A DNA stretch of 64,000 nt from Actinomycetota bacterium. Its GTDB lineage: Bacteria; Actinomycetota; Actinomycetes; Mycobacteriales; Micromonosporaceae. The stretch spans positions 124,001 to 188,000 of the forward strand of contig VAWN01000024.1 of NCBI GenBank assembly GCA_005885555.1. Reading direction: 5' to 3'. Both the position numbers and the translations under genes were made by a program. Position 1 is the first letter of the stretch; the number at the start of each line of letters is the position of its first letter. The notes under the pieces were generated by a model. That model saw only the letters and a list, made by a program, of their open reading frames with translations, had not been told where the DNA came from and ran no database searches. Shown in pieces: positions 29,330 to 38,488 of this stretch.

Positions 29330-30577
29330 TCAGCCGCGCCAGAGGTTGACCATCATGGCTTCGACCGCGATACGCGGCTTGACGTTGAGCTCGATCGCGT
29401 CGCGGCAGGCGAGCACCGCGGACAGCCGGCGCAGCGTGCTCTCCGGCGTCCAGCGCTCGGCCGCGCGTACCGCCGTGTCGGTGGCGTCGACGTGTACCGG
29501 CGGCACCGGCGCGCCCATCGTGCGGATGAGCACGTCACGGTAGAAGCCGGCGAGGTCCACCAGGGCACGGTCGAGCGCGTCGCGCTGTGCCCGGGTCGCC
29601 CGGGACCGCTGCCGGCGCTCCAGGTCCTTCAACGCGGCCGAGGCGGCCCGCGCCACACCCGAGGCGCCCCGGCCGGTACCCCCGGCGCCCAGCGCGGTGG
29701 ACAGCTCGTCCTTCTCTTTGGCGTCCTGCTCGACGACCGACGCGGCGGCCTCGGCCTCGGCCGCCTCGATGAGCGCCGACGCGGCGTCGAAACACGCGCC
29801 GATCCCGGTCAGCTTGCGCGGCAATGCCAGTACCGCTTCCCGGCGCGCCCGGGCCTGCGGATCGCGCGCCAGCCGGCGGGCCCGCCCGACGTGCCCCTGC
29901 GCCGCGGCGGCCGCCCACAGCGCGTCCTCCCGAGCGATGCCGTCCCGCTCGACGAGTACCGACGCGACCGCCTCGGCGGACGGCTGGCGCAGGGTCACCA
30001 CCCGGCACCGGGAGCGGATCGTGACGGAGATGTCGTCCGGGTGCGTGGACGGGGTGCACAGCAGGAAGACCGTGCGCGGCGGCGGTTCCTCGATCGCCTT
30101 GAGAAGCGCGTTGCCGGCCGCCTCGGTGAGCCGGTCGGCATCCTCGACCAGCAGCACCTGCCACCGGCCCTGGATCGGCGCGCCCTGCGCCCGCAGCACC
30201 AGCGACCGCATCTCGCCGACCCCGACGGTGAGCCCCTCCGGTACCACGAACCGCACGTCGGCATGGGTACCGGCGAGGGTGGTGTGGCACGCGGGGCAGC
30301 TGCCGCAGCCCTGGTTGGCGCACTGCAGCGCGGCGGCGAAGGCGCGCGCGGCGACCGAGCGACCCGAGCCCGCCGGCCCGGTGAACAGCCAGGCATGCGT
30401 CATGCCGGCGCCGGCCGCCGGCGCCCCGCCGGCCCCGCCAGCCGCGGCCGCGCCGCCCCCGAAGGCCCCGCCAGCCGCGGCCGCGGCCGAGACGATCGCG
30501 GCCGCCGCAGCAGCCGCCCGGCGCAGCGTCGCCACCGCCTCGTCCTGCCCGACAAGGGCACGGAACACGTCACTCAC
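29330..30577 (-). CDS. holB: DNA polymerase III subunit delta prime
   Basis: A 415-residue clamp-loader subunit. It has HAWLFTGPAGSGRSVAARAF, a P-loop with Arg for the usual Lys, as delta prime subunits often show, the zinc cluster CANQGCGSCPACH, VLLVEDADRLTEAAGNALLKAIEEPP and a TIRSRCR sensor region. Between residues 19 and 58 there is a long Ala/Gly-rich insertion coded by near-repeats of CCCCGCCAGCCGCGGCCGC. The GTG start overlaps the stop of the MFS-Tmk gene (GTGA). Confidence 0.92.
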   Translation of the reverse strand: MSDVFRALVGQDEAVATLRRAAAAAAAIVSAAAAAGGAFGGGAAAAGGAGGAPAAGAGMTHAWLFTGPAGSGRSVAARAFAAALQCANQGCGSCPACHTTLAGTHADVRFVVPEGLTVGVGEMRSLVLRAQGAPIQGRWQVLLVEDADRLTEAAGNALLKAIEEPPPRTVFLLCTPSTHPDDISVTIRSRCRVVTLRQPSAEAVASVLVERDGIAREDALWAAAAAQGHVGRARRLARDPQARARREAVLALPRKLTGIGACFDAASALIEAAEAEAAASVVEQDAKEKDELSTALGAGGTGRGASGVARAASAALKDLERRQRSRATRAQRDALDRALVDLAGFYRDVLIRTMGAPVPPVHVDATDTAVRAAERWTPESTLRRLSAVLACRDAIELNVKPRIAVEAMMVNLWRG

Positions 30578-32838
30578 GAGGACCGGGTCTCCGCCGTCGA
30601 CAAGTTCTCCGACTCCTCGTCCTCGGGCGGCGGGTCCACGCTCGTGGCCACACCGGCGATCAGCGGCGCGGTCATCAGCTCAGGCGGCGCCACGTCGGCC
30701 GGAGCCGGCGCCGCCGTCTCAGCCGGCGCCGCCGTCTCAGCCGGCTCAGCCTCGACCGGGGCCTGCGAAGGCTCCGACGGTACCGGCGGGATCAGTGGCT
30801 CGACCCGGTCGACGATGAGCGTCGCGACCGACTCGACCGGCCGGCTCGCGTCCAGGACGAGGTACCGCTTCGGGTCCTTCGCGGCCCGGTCCAGGAACGC
30901 GTAGCGCACCTTCTCCGCGAACTGCACCGCCGCCGGGTCGGGCTCCGGCGGGCGGTGAGCGGCCCGGCGCAGCCCTTCGGCCGGGTCGAGATCCAGCAGT
31001 ACCACCAGATCCGGCTTGAGCCCGCCGGTGGCCCAGCCGGACAGCCAGGCGACCTCGTTGACCGGCAGCGTCCGGCCGGCCTCCAGATACGCCAGCGACG
31101 AGTCGACGTACCGCTCGCAGATGACCACCGCACCGCGCTCCAGCGCCGGTCGTACCACGGTGGCAACGTGATGCGCGCGGTCGGCCGCGTACAGCAGTGC
31201 CTCGGCCCGCGGTGCGGCCACCCCGAGCATCCCGCCGGTCAGTAGCAGGCTGCGGATCTGCGCGCCGAACTCGGTGGTACCCGGTTCCCGCGTCAGCACC
31301 ACCTCGTGCCCGTCGGCGCGCAGCAGGCCGGCGAGCCGGTTCGCGTGCGTCGACTTGCCGGTACCGTCGCCGCCCTCCAGCACGATGAACACCCCGGCCC
31401 GGGCGACCCGGGCGACCAGGCTCAGCGGGCGGCCGCGTACCGAGCCGACGATGTCGGCCAGCAGCGGTACCCCGTGCTTGTCGTCCATCTGCCGCAGTGC
31501 CGTGATGCCGGCGAACACGCCGAAGATGCCGGCCCCGAGCAGCAGCAGCCGGGTGGTCGAGATGGGCACGCCGAACACGTCGCGGGACGACCCGTACCCG
31601 ACGAGCACGCTGGACACCGACGTGGTCAGCAGCAGCGTGACCTGGGTACCGGCCTGGATGAAGGAGAACACCCGGCCGCGTACCTCGTCGCCGACCTCGG
31701 TACCGAGCAGCGTGGTGCCGGCCAGGAACGCCATCCCGGCCCCGACGCCGACGCCGAGCGCGAAGAACACCGCGATGACCAGGTGCCACGCGAAGGCGAG
31801 GATCGTCACCGACCCGGCCGCCATGATGATGGACAGCCCGAACCAGCGCCGCCGGGACAGCGCGCCGACCAGTCGCGGCCCCGCGACGATGCCGGCGCCC
31901 AGGCCGACGAAGATCACGGCGAACAGGATGTAGAAGGTGGAGTCGCCACCGCCGAGCGAGCGCGCGTAGAACTGCGCGGTGCCCACGACCACGCCGGCAC
32001 CGGCGAACGCGCCGAGGATGCCGAGCACCAGACCGCGTACCAGTGGCGTCTTGCCCACGTATGCCCAGCCGGCCAGGAACTCCTTCCACAGCGGCGGCTT
32101 CTTGGCCGGTGTGGTGACCCGCCGGCCGCTGATCTCCGGGATGCCGAAGAACACGACCAGCGCGGTGGTCAGGAAGGTCAGCGCGTCGAAGTACAGGCCG
32201 ACGTGGGTCGGGTCGAACGGACTCTTACCGGTGGTCGTGTGCAGCTCGTTGACGATCGTGGTCAACGCGGCCAGGAACAGGCCGGCCAGTACCGGGGTCA
32301 CGCCGTAGGTGGTGGCGAGGGTGAGCTGGTTTGCGCTCTCCAGCCGGGCGCGCGGCAGCAGGTTGGGTACCGCGGCGTCCTTCGCCGGCCCCCACGCCAT
32401 CTGCATCGCCTCGATGATGAACGTGGCGACCGCCGCCCAGCCGACGATGATCTTCGAGTTCGTGGTGATCAGCGTGATCGCCGGGATCGAGGCGAACATC
32501 ACGAACCGGACGAGGTCGCAGACGACCATCGTGTACCGCCGGTTCCACCGGTCGGCCACGACCCCGGCCACCGGCCCGAGGACCAGCGCCGGCAGCATCC
32601 GGACGGCGACCACCGAGCCGAACGCCACACCCTTGGCCGCTGACCCGGTCACCTGGGTGGACGCGAAGATCGCGCTGGCCAGCAGGCCGAGCCAGTCGCC
32701 CATCGAGGACAGCCCGAGGACCAGCCACAGCCGGCGGAATGGCCGGATCCGCCACAGCGCCTTCAGGCTGTCGAGCCCGGTCAGCTCGACGCCGGCCTGC
32801 GGCGGCGGCGGATCAGCCTTGCGCCGGTCGGACTTCAT
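30574..32838 (-). CDS. tmk: Fusion protein: MFS transporter plus thymidylate kinase
   Basis: A 754-residue two-domain protein. Residues 25-455 form a major facilitator of about 12 helices (for example RMLPALVLGPVAGVVADRWNRR, a motif A region). Residues 478-690 are a complete dTMP kinase with FIVLEGGDGTGKSTHANRL, the P-loop, and VICERYVDSSLAYLEAGR, the DR(Y/H)-type site. A 65-residue acidic Ala/Pro/Glu tail follows. This architecture is known beside holB and topA in actinomycetes. What is transported is unknown. TACAGT ends 8 bases before the ATG, suggesting a leaderless mRNA. Confidence 0.9.
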   Translation of the reverse strand: MKSDRRKADPPPPQAGVELTGLDSLKALWRIRPFRRLWLVLGLSSMGDWLGLLASAIFASTQVTGSAAKGVAFGSVVAVRMLPALVLGPVAGVVADRWNRRYTMVVCDLVRFVMFASIPAITLITTNSKIIVGWAAVATFIIEAMQMAWGPAKDAAVPNLLPRARLESANQLTLATTYGVTPVLAGLFLAALTTIVNELHTTTGKSPFDPTHVGLYFDALTFLTTALVVFFGIPEISGRRVTTPAKKPPLWKEFLAGWAYVGKTPLVRGLVLGILGAFAGAGVVVGTAQFYARSLGGGDSTFYILFAVIFVGLGAGIVAGPRLVGALSRRRWFGLSIIMAAGSVTILAFAWHLVIAVFFALGVGVGAGMAFLAGTTLLGTEVGDEVRGRVFSFIQAGTQVTLLLTTSVSSVLVGYGSSRDVFGVPISTTRLLLLGAGIFGVFAGITALRQMDDKHGVPLLADIVGSVRGRPLSLVARVARAGVFIVLEGGDGTGKSTHANRLAGLLRADGHEVVLTREPGTTEFGAQIRSLLLTGGMLGVAAPRAEALLYAADRAHHVATVVRPALERGAVVICERYVDSSLAYLEAGRTLPVNEVAWLSGWATGGLKPDLVVLLDLDPAEGLRRAAHRPPEPDPAAVQFAEKVRYAFLDRAAKDPKRYLVLDASRPVESVATLIVDRVEPLIPPVPSEPSQAPVEAEPAETAAPAETAAPAPADVAPPELMTAPLIAGVATSVDPPPEDEESENLSTAETRSS

Positions 32839-32954
32839 ATGTCCTCACTGTAGCGGCGGCTGCGCCACCGGGCGGTCCGCCACAAGCGAGGCCCGCCGGG
32901 CACGGATTACGCGAGAGAGTTTCACTTCTGCTCCGGTACCGATACCGTGCAGGC

Positions 32955-34145
32955 GTGTCCCATCGCGACCGGTACGAGCAGGCGACCGCCGACCTCGACC
33001 CGCCCTTCGGCATCGTCGACCTGGCCGCCTTCGACGCCAACGCCGCCGCCCTGGCCGCCCGCTCGGCCGGCAAGCCGATCCGGGTCGCGAGCAAGTCGGT
33101 GCGCTGCCGGAGCCTGCTGCGCCGCGCCCTGGCCACGCCCGGCTGGCACGGCGTCATGGCGTACACCCTCGCCGAGGCGCTCTGGCTGGCCAAGGACGGC
33201 ATCTCCGACGACATCCTGGTCGCCTACCCGACCGCCGACCGCGCCGCGCTGCGCGCCCTCGCCGCCGACGAGGTACTCGCCGGCACGGTCACGCTGACCG
33301 TCGACTCGGTCGAGCACCTCGACCTGATCGACGCGGTGGCCGGGCACAAGCGGCCGCCGGTACGCGTCTGCCTCGAACTGGACGCCTCCTGGCGGCTGGC
33401 CGGCGGCCGGATCCACCTCGGGGTGCGCCGCTCCCCGGTGCACAGCCCGGCGCAGGCCGGCGCGCTGGCCCGGGCCATCGCCGCGCGGCCGGGCTTCCGC
33501 CTCGTCGGCGTCATGGCCTACGAGGCGCAGATCGCCGGGCTCGGCGACGCGCCGCCCGGCCAGCCGCTGCGCGCCGCCGCCATCCGCGCGATCCAGCGCC
33601 GCTCACTGCCCGAGCTGCTCGCCCGCCGGGGCGCCGCGGTGGCCGCCGTCCGCGAGCACGCCACGCTGGAGTTCGTCAATGGCGGGGGTACCGGCAGCCT
33701 CGCGGCCACCGCCGCGGACCCGGCCGTGACCGAGGTGACCGCCGGCTCCGGCCTCTACGGCCCGACGCTGTTCGACGCGTACCGCGCCTGGCGCCCCACG
33801 CCTGCCGCGTTCTTCGCGCTGTCCGTGGTCCGCCGCCCCGGCCCGGGCGTCGCCACGGTACTCGGCGGCGGCTGGATCGCCTCCGGCCAGACCAGCCGGA
33901 TCCGCCAGCCGACGCCGTGGCTGCCGCCCGGCCTGAAGCTGACCGGCACCGAGGGCGCCGGCGAGGTACAGACACCGCTGGTCGGACCCGGCGCGGACGG
34001 GCTGCGGGTCGGTGACCGGGTGTGGTTCCGCCACGCCAAGGCCGGCGAGCTGTGCGAGCACCTCGACGCGCTGCACCTGGTCTCCAGCAGTTCCGTCACC
34101 GAGGTGGTGCCCACCTACCGCGGCGACGGCCGTGCGTTTCTGTAA
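32955..34145 (+). CDS. Amino acid deaminase/aldolase, alanine-racemase-like fold
   Basis: A 396-residue fold-type III PLP enzyme. The PLP-lysine segment is IRVASKSVRCRSLLRRAL near residue 45; the barrel then runs through VRVCLELDASWRL and VGVMAYEAQIAGLG to a C-terminal beta domain. Relatives include D-threonine aldolases and D-amino acid deaminases. In actinomycetes it is often paired with an aldonolactone oxidase, which lies 860 bases on. TACCGT ends 6 bases before the GTG. Exact substrate not determinable. Confidence 0.85.
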   Translation: MSHRDRYEQATADLDPPFGIVDLAAFDANAAALAARSAGKPIRVASKSVRCRSLLRRALATPGWHGVMAYTLAEALWLAKDGISDDILVAYPTADRAALRALAADEVLAGTVTLTVDSVEHLDLIDAVAGHKRPPVRVCLELDASWRLAGGRIHLGVRRSPVHSPAQAGALARAIAARPGFRLVGVMAYEAQIAGLGDAPPGQPLRAAAIRAIQRRSLPELLARRGAAVAAVREHATLEFVNGGGTGSLAATAADPAVTEVTAGSGLYGPTLFDAYRAWRPTPAAFFALSVVRRPGPGVATVLGGGWIASGQTSRIRQPTPWLPPGLKLTGTEGAGEVQTPLVGPGADGLRVGDRVWFRHAKAGELCEHLDALHLVSSSSVTEVVPTYRGDGRAFL

Positions 34146-34171
34146 CGCGCCGAGGTTCAGCGCTGAGGCGG

Positions 34172-34215
34172 GCGGCGTCTGGACTGAGGAGCGCAGCGAC
34201 GAGGGAAGGCGGCGC
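34172..34215 (+). repeat. 44-bp dispersed repeat, copy 2
   Basis: It matches the segment at 5357-5400 (minus strand) at 38 of 44 positions. The following 40 bases (GAGCCTCGGCGCCGCGCG...) are shared with the degenerate copy near 27150. It lies in the gap between the convergent aldolase and TetR genes. Confidence 0.7.
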
Positions 34216-34257
34216 CTGGAGAGCCTCGGCGCCGCGCGAGCGGAGCGAGCGCCGAGG

Positions 34258-34893
34258 TTACCGCGAGACGGTGTTGACGTGGCGGTGCAGGTACTCGCGG
34301 ATGAGCGCCTTGGCCTCGGTCAGCACCTCGGCGTCGCCGTCGGGGTCGCGGCGGAACGCCAGCTTGATCAGCGCGTCGCCGGCCTCCACCGCGATCGCCA
34401 GCGCGAAGTCCAGGCGCGGCCCGGCGGTGGCCCCGAAGTGCTGCACCAGCAGGCCGGCGAGCTGCTCGGCGATGATCGTGTTGTTGTCCCGCTCGGCGTC
34501 GAGCAGGTGCACGTCGACCACGTCGCCGAAGTGCAGCGTGCGGAACCCGGGCACCTCCCGGTGCATCGCGATGTACTCGTCGATCGCCGCGTCGACGATG
34601 TCCCACCAGTGGTCGAACTCCACCGCCTCGGACCGGGCGGACAGCCGGGCCAGGTACGCCTCAAGGTTGCGCAGCGCGAGCGCCTGCACGATGGCGCGCT
34701 TGTCGGGGAAGAACTGGTACACCGAGCCGATCGCCACCCCGGCCCGCTCGGCCAGCAGGGTCGTGGTGAGCGCCTCGTACCCGATCTCGTCGACCAGTTC
34801 GGCACACGCGTCCAGCATCCGCTGTACCCGGGCGACGCTGCGTCCCTGAACCGGTACCCGGCGCAGCGGGTTGGTCGAGGCCTGAGTGGTCAC
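34258..34893 (-). CDS. TetR family transcriptional regulator
   Basis: A 211-residue regulator. The N-terminal HTH reads YEALTTTLLAERAGVAIGSVYQFFPDKRAIVQAL, typical TetR helices 2-4, after an RVQRMLDACAELV first helix. The GTG has GAAGGAG at 9 bases. It is divergent from the aldonolactone oxidase and converges with the aldolase, so control of the oxidase is the simplest guess. Ligand unknown. Confidence 0.92.
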   Translation of the reverse strand: MTTQASTNPLRRVPVQGRSVARVQRMLDACAELVDEIGYEALTTTLLAERAGVAIGSVYQFFPDKRAIVQALALRNLEAYLARLSARSEAVEFDHWWDIVDAAIDEYIAMHREVPGFRTLHFGDVVDVHLLDAERDNNTIIAEQLAGLLVQHFGATAGPRLDFALAIAVEAGDALIKLAFRRDPDGDAEVLTEAKALIREYLHRHVNTVSR

Positions 34894-35009
34894 CTTCCGG
34901 CACTCCTTCGTAGCGCGGGGGCCCTTACCGTTAAACCTACTCAGAGCAACGAGCGGAGCCGACCGACGTATCGCCGTTCTGCCTGTCTTGACACCCTGGA
35001 GAGAAGCTC

Positions 35010-36302
35010 GTGATCGGACACGAATGGGCCAACTGGGCCGGAAACCAGCGGGACGGCGCCGCTGAACTGCGCCCGGCTTCGGTCGAGGAGGTCGCCGAGG
35101 CGGTCAAGCAGGCGCGGGCGGACGGGCGGACGGTCAAGCCGGTCGGCGCCGGGCACTCGTTCACCGCCGCCGCGGTCACCGACGGTACCCGGCTGCGCCT
35201 GGACCGGTTGTCCGGAGTCCGCTCGGTCGACCTGGAACGGAAGCTGGTCACGGTCGGCGCCGGTACCGATCTGGCGGTGCTCAACCGGCTGCTCGCCGGG
35301 TACGGGCTGGCGCTGCCGAACCTCGGCGACATCGACGTGCAGACGATCGCGGGCGCCACCGCGACCGGTACCCACGGCACCGGCGGCCGGCTGGGCTGCC
35401 TGTCCACGTTCATCGCCGGCCTGACCCTCGTCGACGGCACCGGCACGATCGTCCACTGTGGACCCGGCGACGACGTGTTCGACGCGGCCCGGGTCGGGCT
35501 CGGCGCGCTCGGCGTGGTGACCGAGGTGACCCTGCGGTGCGTGGACGCGTTCGTGCTGCGCGCCGAGGAACGCCCGGCCCGCATCGCCGACGTGCTGCCC
35601 GGCCTCGACGAGCGGATCGCGGCCAACGACCACTTCGAGATGTACTGGTTCCCGTACACCGACCGGTTGCAGACCAAGACCAACAACGTGGTACCGGTGT
35701 CCGACCGGCCGCTGAGCCGGCTCCGCGGCTGGCTCGACGACGAATTCCTGTCCAACACGGTCTTCGGGGTCGCCTGCCGGCTCGGCCGCCGGGTCCCGGC
35801 CACCGTGAAGACGATCGCCCGGATCGAGGCCGTCGCGCTGTCGCCGCGGGTGTACACCGCGCCGTCGTACGAGGTGTTCTGCACGCCGCGCCGGGTGCGG
35901 TTCACCGAGCTGGAGTACGCGCTGCCCCGCGCGGCGCTGCCGGAGGCGTTCGCGCAGCTGCGGAGGATCGTCGACCGGCTGCCGTTTCCGGTCATCTTCC
36001 CGGTGGAGCTGCGGGTGTCGGCCGGCGACGACATCTGGCTGTCCCACGGGTACGGGCGGGACAGCGCGTACATCGCGATCCACCAGTACGTCGGGATGCC
36101 GTACGAGCCGTACTTCCAGGCCTTCGAGAAGGTGGCCCGGGACCTCGACGGGCGGCCGCACTGGGGCAAGCTGCACTGGCGCACGGCCGAGGACCTGCGC
36201 CCGGCGTACCCCCGGTTCGACGACTTCCTCGCCGTCCGGGAGCGGCTGGACCCCGACCGGGTCTTCGCCAACGCCTATACCGCGCAGGTCCTCGGCAGCT
36301 AG
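35010..36302 (+). CDS. D-arabinono-1,4-lactone oxidase-like FAD enzyme
   Basis: A 430-residue VAO-family flavoprotein. The PP-loop of the FAD domain reads VKPVGAGHSFTAAAVTDG near residue 47 and QTIAGATATGTHGTGG near 111; the C-terminus has LHWRTAEDLRPAYPRF and the FLAVRERLDPDRVFAN ending typical of aldonolactone oxidases. Such enzymes oxidise sugar lactones to ascorbate-like products with oxygen. The usual flavin-linking His is not apparent. It starts with GTG after a GAGAG-like site and ends 1 base before the convergent MMPL gene. Confidence 0.88.
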   Translation: MIGHEWANWAGNQRDGAAELRPASVEEVAEAVKQARADGRTVKPVGAGHSFTAAAVTDGTRLRLDRLSGVRSVDLERKLVTVGAGTDLAVLNRLLAGYGLALPNLGDIDVQTIAGATATGTHGTGGRLGCLSTFIAGLTLVDGTGTIVHCGPGDDVFDAARVGLGALGVVTEVTLRCVDAFVLRAEERPARIADVLPGLDERIAANDHFEMYWFPYTDRLQTKTNNVVPVSDRPLSRLRGWLDDEFLSNTVFGVACRLGRRVPATVKTIARIEAVALSPRVYTAPSYEVFCTPRRVRFTELEYALPRAALPEAFAQLRRIVDRLPFPVIFPVELRVSAGDDIWLSHGYGRDSAYIAIHQYVGMPYEPYFQAFEKVARDLDGRPHWGKLHWRTAEDLRPAYPRFDDFLAVRERLDPDRVFANAYTAQVLGS

Positions 36303-36303
36303 C

Positions 36304-38394
36304 TCACGCCTCGCTGAGCGCCACCCGGGCGTATGCCCGGCGCAGCAGGCGCGGCGACCACCACGCGGCCGGTCCCAGCACCCGGATCGCCGCCGGTACC
36401 AGCACGCCGCGCACCAGCGTCGCGTCGATCAGGATCGCCAGGCCGCTACCGAGCCCGAACAGCTGCAGGAAGCTGACGGTACCGGTGACGAAGGCGAAGA
36501 AGCTGACCGCGAGCAGTACCGCGGCGGCCGACACGATGCGCCCGGTGCGAGCCAGCCCCCGGGTGACCGCGACCCGGTTGTCCGCGCCCTGGTCGTGCAG
36601 TTCCTTGATGCGGCTCATCAGGAACACCTCGTAGTCCATCGACAGCCCGAAGGTGATGCAGAACAGCAGCACGGTCATCGAGGTGTCCATCGGGCGGGCG
36701 GTGAAGTCGAGCAGCCCGGACAGGTGCCCCTGCTGGAAGATCCAGGTCAGGATCCCGAGCGTGGCGGACAGGCTGAGCGCATTGAGCAGCAGCGCCCGTA
36801 CCGGTTGCACGATGCTGCCGGTGAACAGGAACAGCACCAGGAATGTGGTGAGCACGACCAGCAGCACGGCCACCGGCAACCGGCTGCCGATCGAGTGCGT
36901 GGTGTCGACCAGCTCGGCATCGGCACCGCCGACGAGGACGCCGGTGCCGTCGGGTGCCGGTACCTCCCGGACGTCGCGGACCAGTTGCTGCGCGGCGCCG
37001 GACTTGGTGACCAGGTTGCTGACCACGGTCAGCCGCGGCCCGGCCCGGTCGACGCGCACCACGCCGGGCAGGACGGACAGCCGGTGCGCGTAGTCGGCGA
37101 GCGCCGGCGCCGGGGCCGGGCCGGTGACCACGACATCGATCGGCGACGAGGCGTTGCCGGGGAAGTTGGCCACGAGCGCGTCGGCGACCTGTCGGCTGGC
37201 CGCGCCCGCTCGCAGTACCCCCTGATCGGGTGTGCCGAAGGAGACGCGCAGCAGCGGGCTGGCCGCGAGCAGCAGCACCGCGACGACCGGCAGCGCGACC
37301 AGCGCGGGCCGGCGCATCACCAGGGCGGCCAGCCGCCCCCAGCGGGCCGACTCGACGCCCGCCGGGCGCACCCACCGCAGCCGGCCGGCGTTGACCCGGC
37401 GGCCGAGGACGGCCAGCAGCGCCGGGGCGACGACCATCGCGCCCGCGGCGGCGATCGCCACCACGCCGATGCCCGCGTAGGCGAAGCTGCGCAGGAAGTA
37501 CTCCGGGAAGACCAGCAGCGCGGCCAGCGCCGCGGCCACCGTGGCGGCGGAGAAGACGATGGTGCGGCCCGCGGTGGCGACGGTCCGCGCGACCGCCTGC
37601 GGCACGTCGTCGCCCGCTGCCAGTTGCTCGCGGTACCGGCTGACCATGAACAGCGCGTAGTCGATGCCGAGGCCGAGGCCGAGCGCGGTGGTGAGGTTGA
37701 TCGCGAAGATCGAGACGTCGGTGACGTCGCCGAGCACCGCCAACTCGGCGAAGGTACCGACGATCGCGATGCCGCCGATCGCCAGCGGCAGCAGGGCGGC
37801 GACGAAGCTGCCGAAGACGAGCACGAGCAGGGCGAGGATCACCGGTACCGCGATCGACTCGGCGATCGCGAGGCTCGTGGTGACCTGGGTGTTGACGTCG
37901 TTGAAGGTGCCGCCCTGGCCACCGGCCAGGATCGTCAGGCCGTCGTGGTCGCCGGCGTAGCGACCGATGAGGTCCTTCGACCGGGTCACGAGCTGGCTCT
38001 GGTCACCGGTGATGTGCGCGAGCACCAGCGCCTGCCGGCCGTCGGTGGACTTGAGGCCGGGCGCCGGGACCGTCCAGTAGGAGACCACGCCGGTGACGTC
38101 CTTTTCGTTGCCCAGCGCGGCGGCGAGCCGCTTGCCGGCCGCGGCCCTGGCCGGGTCGTCGACGGTACCGTCGGGCGCGCTCACCAGCAGCACCAGGTTG
38201 GTCTGGCCGCCGTACTGGTCGTTGATCATCTGCTGCGCCCGGCTGGACGCCGTGTTCGGGTCGTTGAAGCCGCCGTTCTTGAGTTTGCCGAACGCGCCGG
38301 CGCCGAAGACCGCGGCGGCGATCAGTACGACGCCGGAGATGACCAACAGCAGTCTGGCCCGCCGGACCACGAATTCGCCATAGCGCTGAAGCAT
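36304..38394 (-). CDS. MMPL family RND-type transporter
   Basis: A 696-residue membrane protein with 12 helices in two halves of one plus five, each half preceded by a large external domain. GLGLGIDYALFMVSRYREQL and TFGLSMDYEVFLMSRIKEL are the paired G(L/I)(G/S)(I/M)DY motifs whose Asp/Tyr residues carry protons. MMPL proteins export lipids or other hydrophobic compounds. GGGAGGG precedes the ATG. It is divergent from a TetR gene whose operator-like repeats lie in the shared promoter. Confidence 0.92.
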   Translation of the reverse strand: MLQRYGEFVVRRARLLLVISGVVLIAAAVFGAGAFGKLKNGGFNDPNTASSRAQQMINDQYGGQTNLVLLVSAPDGTVDDPARAAAGKRLAAALGNEKDVTGVVSYWTVPAPGLKSTDGRQALVLAHITGDQSQLVTRSKDLIGRYAGDHDGLTILAGGQGGTFNDVNTQVTTSLAIAESIAVPVILALLVLVFGSFVAALLPLAIGGIAIVGTFAELAVLGDVTDVSIFAINLTTALGLGLGIDYALFMVSRYREQLAAGDDVPQAVARTVATAGRTIVFSAATVAAALAALLVFPEYFLRSFAYAGIGVVAIAAAGAMVVAPALLAVLGRRVNAGRLRWVRPAGVESARWGRLAALVMRRPALVALPVVAVLLLAASPLLRVSFGTPDQGVLRAGAASRQVADALVANFPGNASSPIDVVVTGPAPAPALADYAHRLSVLPGVVRVDRAGPRLTVVSNLVTKSGAAQQLVRDVREVPAPDGTGVLVGGADAELVDTTHSIGSRLPVAVLLVVLTTFLVLFLFTGSIVQPVRALLLNALSLSATLGILTWIFQQGHLSGLLDFTARPMDTSMTVLLFCITFGLSMDYEVFLMSRIKELHDQGADNRVAVTRGLARTGRIVSAAAVLLAVSFFAFVTGTVSFLQLFGLGSGLAILIDATLVRGVLVPAAIRVLGPAAWWSPRLLRRAYARVALSEA

Positions 38395-38410
38395 GGCATC
38401 CCTCCCGTAT

Positions 38411-38470
38411 GTTTACGCCGTCAACTTGGTTTACGCTGTCAACATGCCACATGATGCTAACGGTGTCAAC
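38411..38470. promoter_or_regulatory. Triple TetR-type operator between mmpL and tetR
   Basis: Three 15-base copies occur in direct order: GTTTACGCCGTCAAC, GTTTACGCTGTCAAC and GCTAACGGTGTCAAC, at 38411, 38429 and 38456. The first is itself a near-perfect palindrome. The array fills the region between the two divergent starts, so one repressor could control both genes. Confidence 0.7.
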
Positions 38471-38488
38471 ATGAGGCAGGATGGACCC

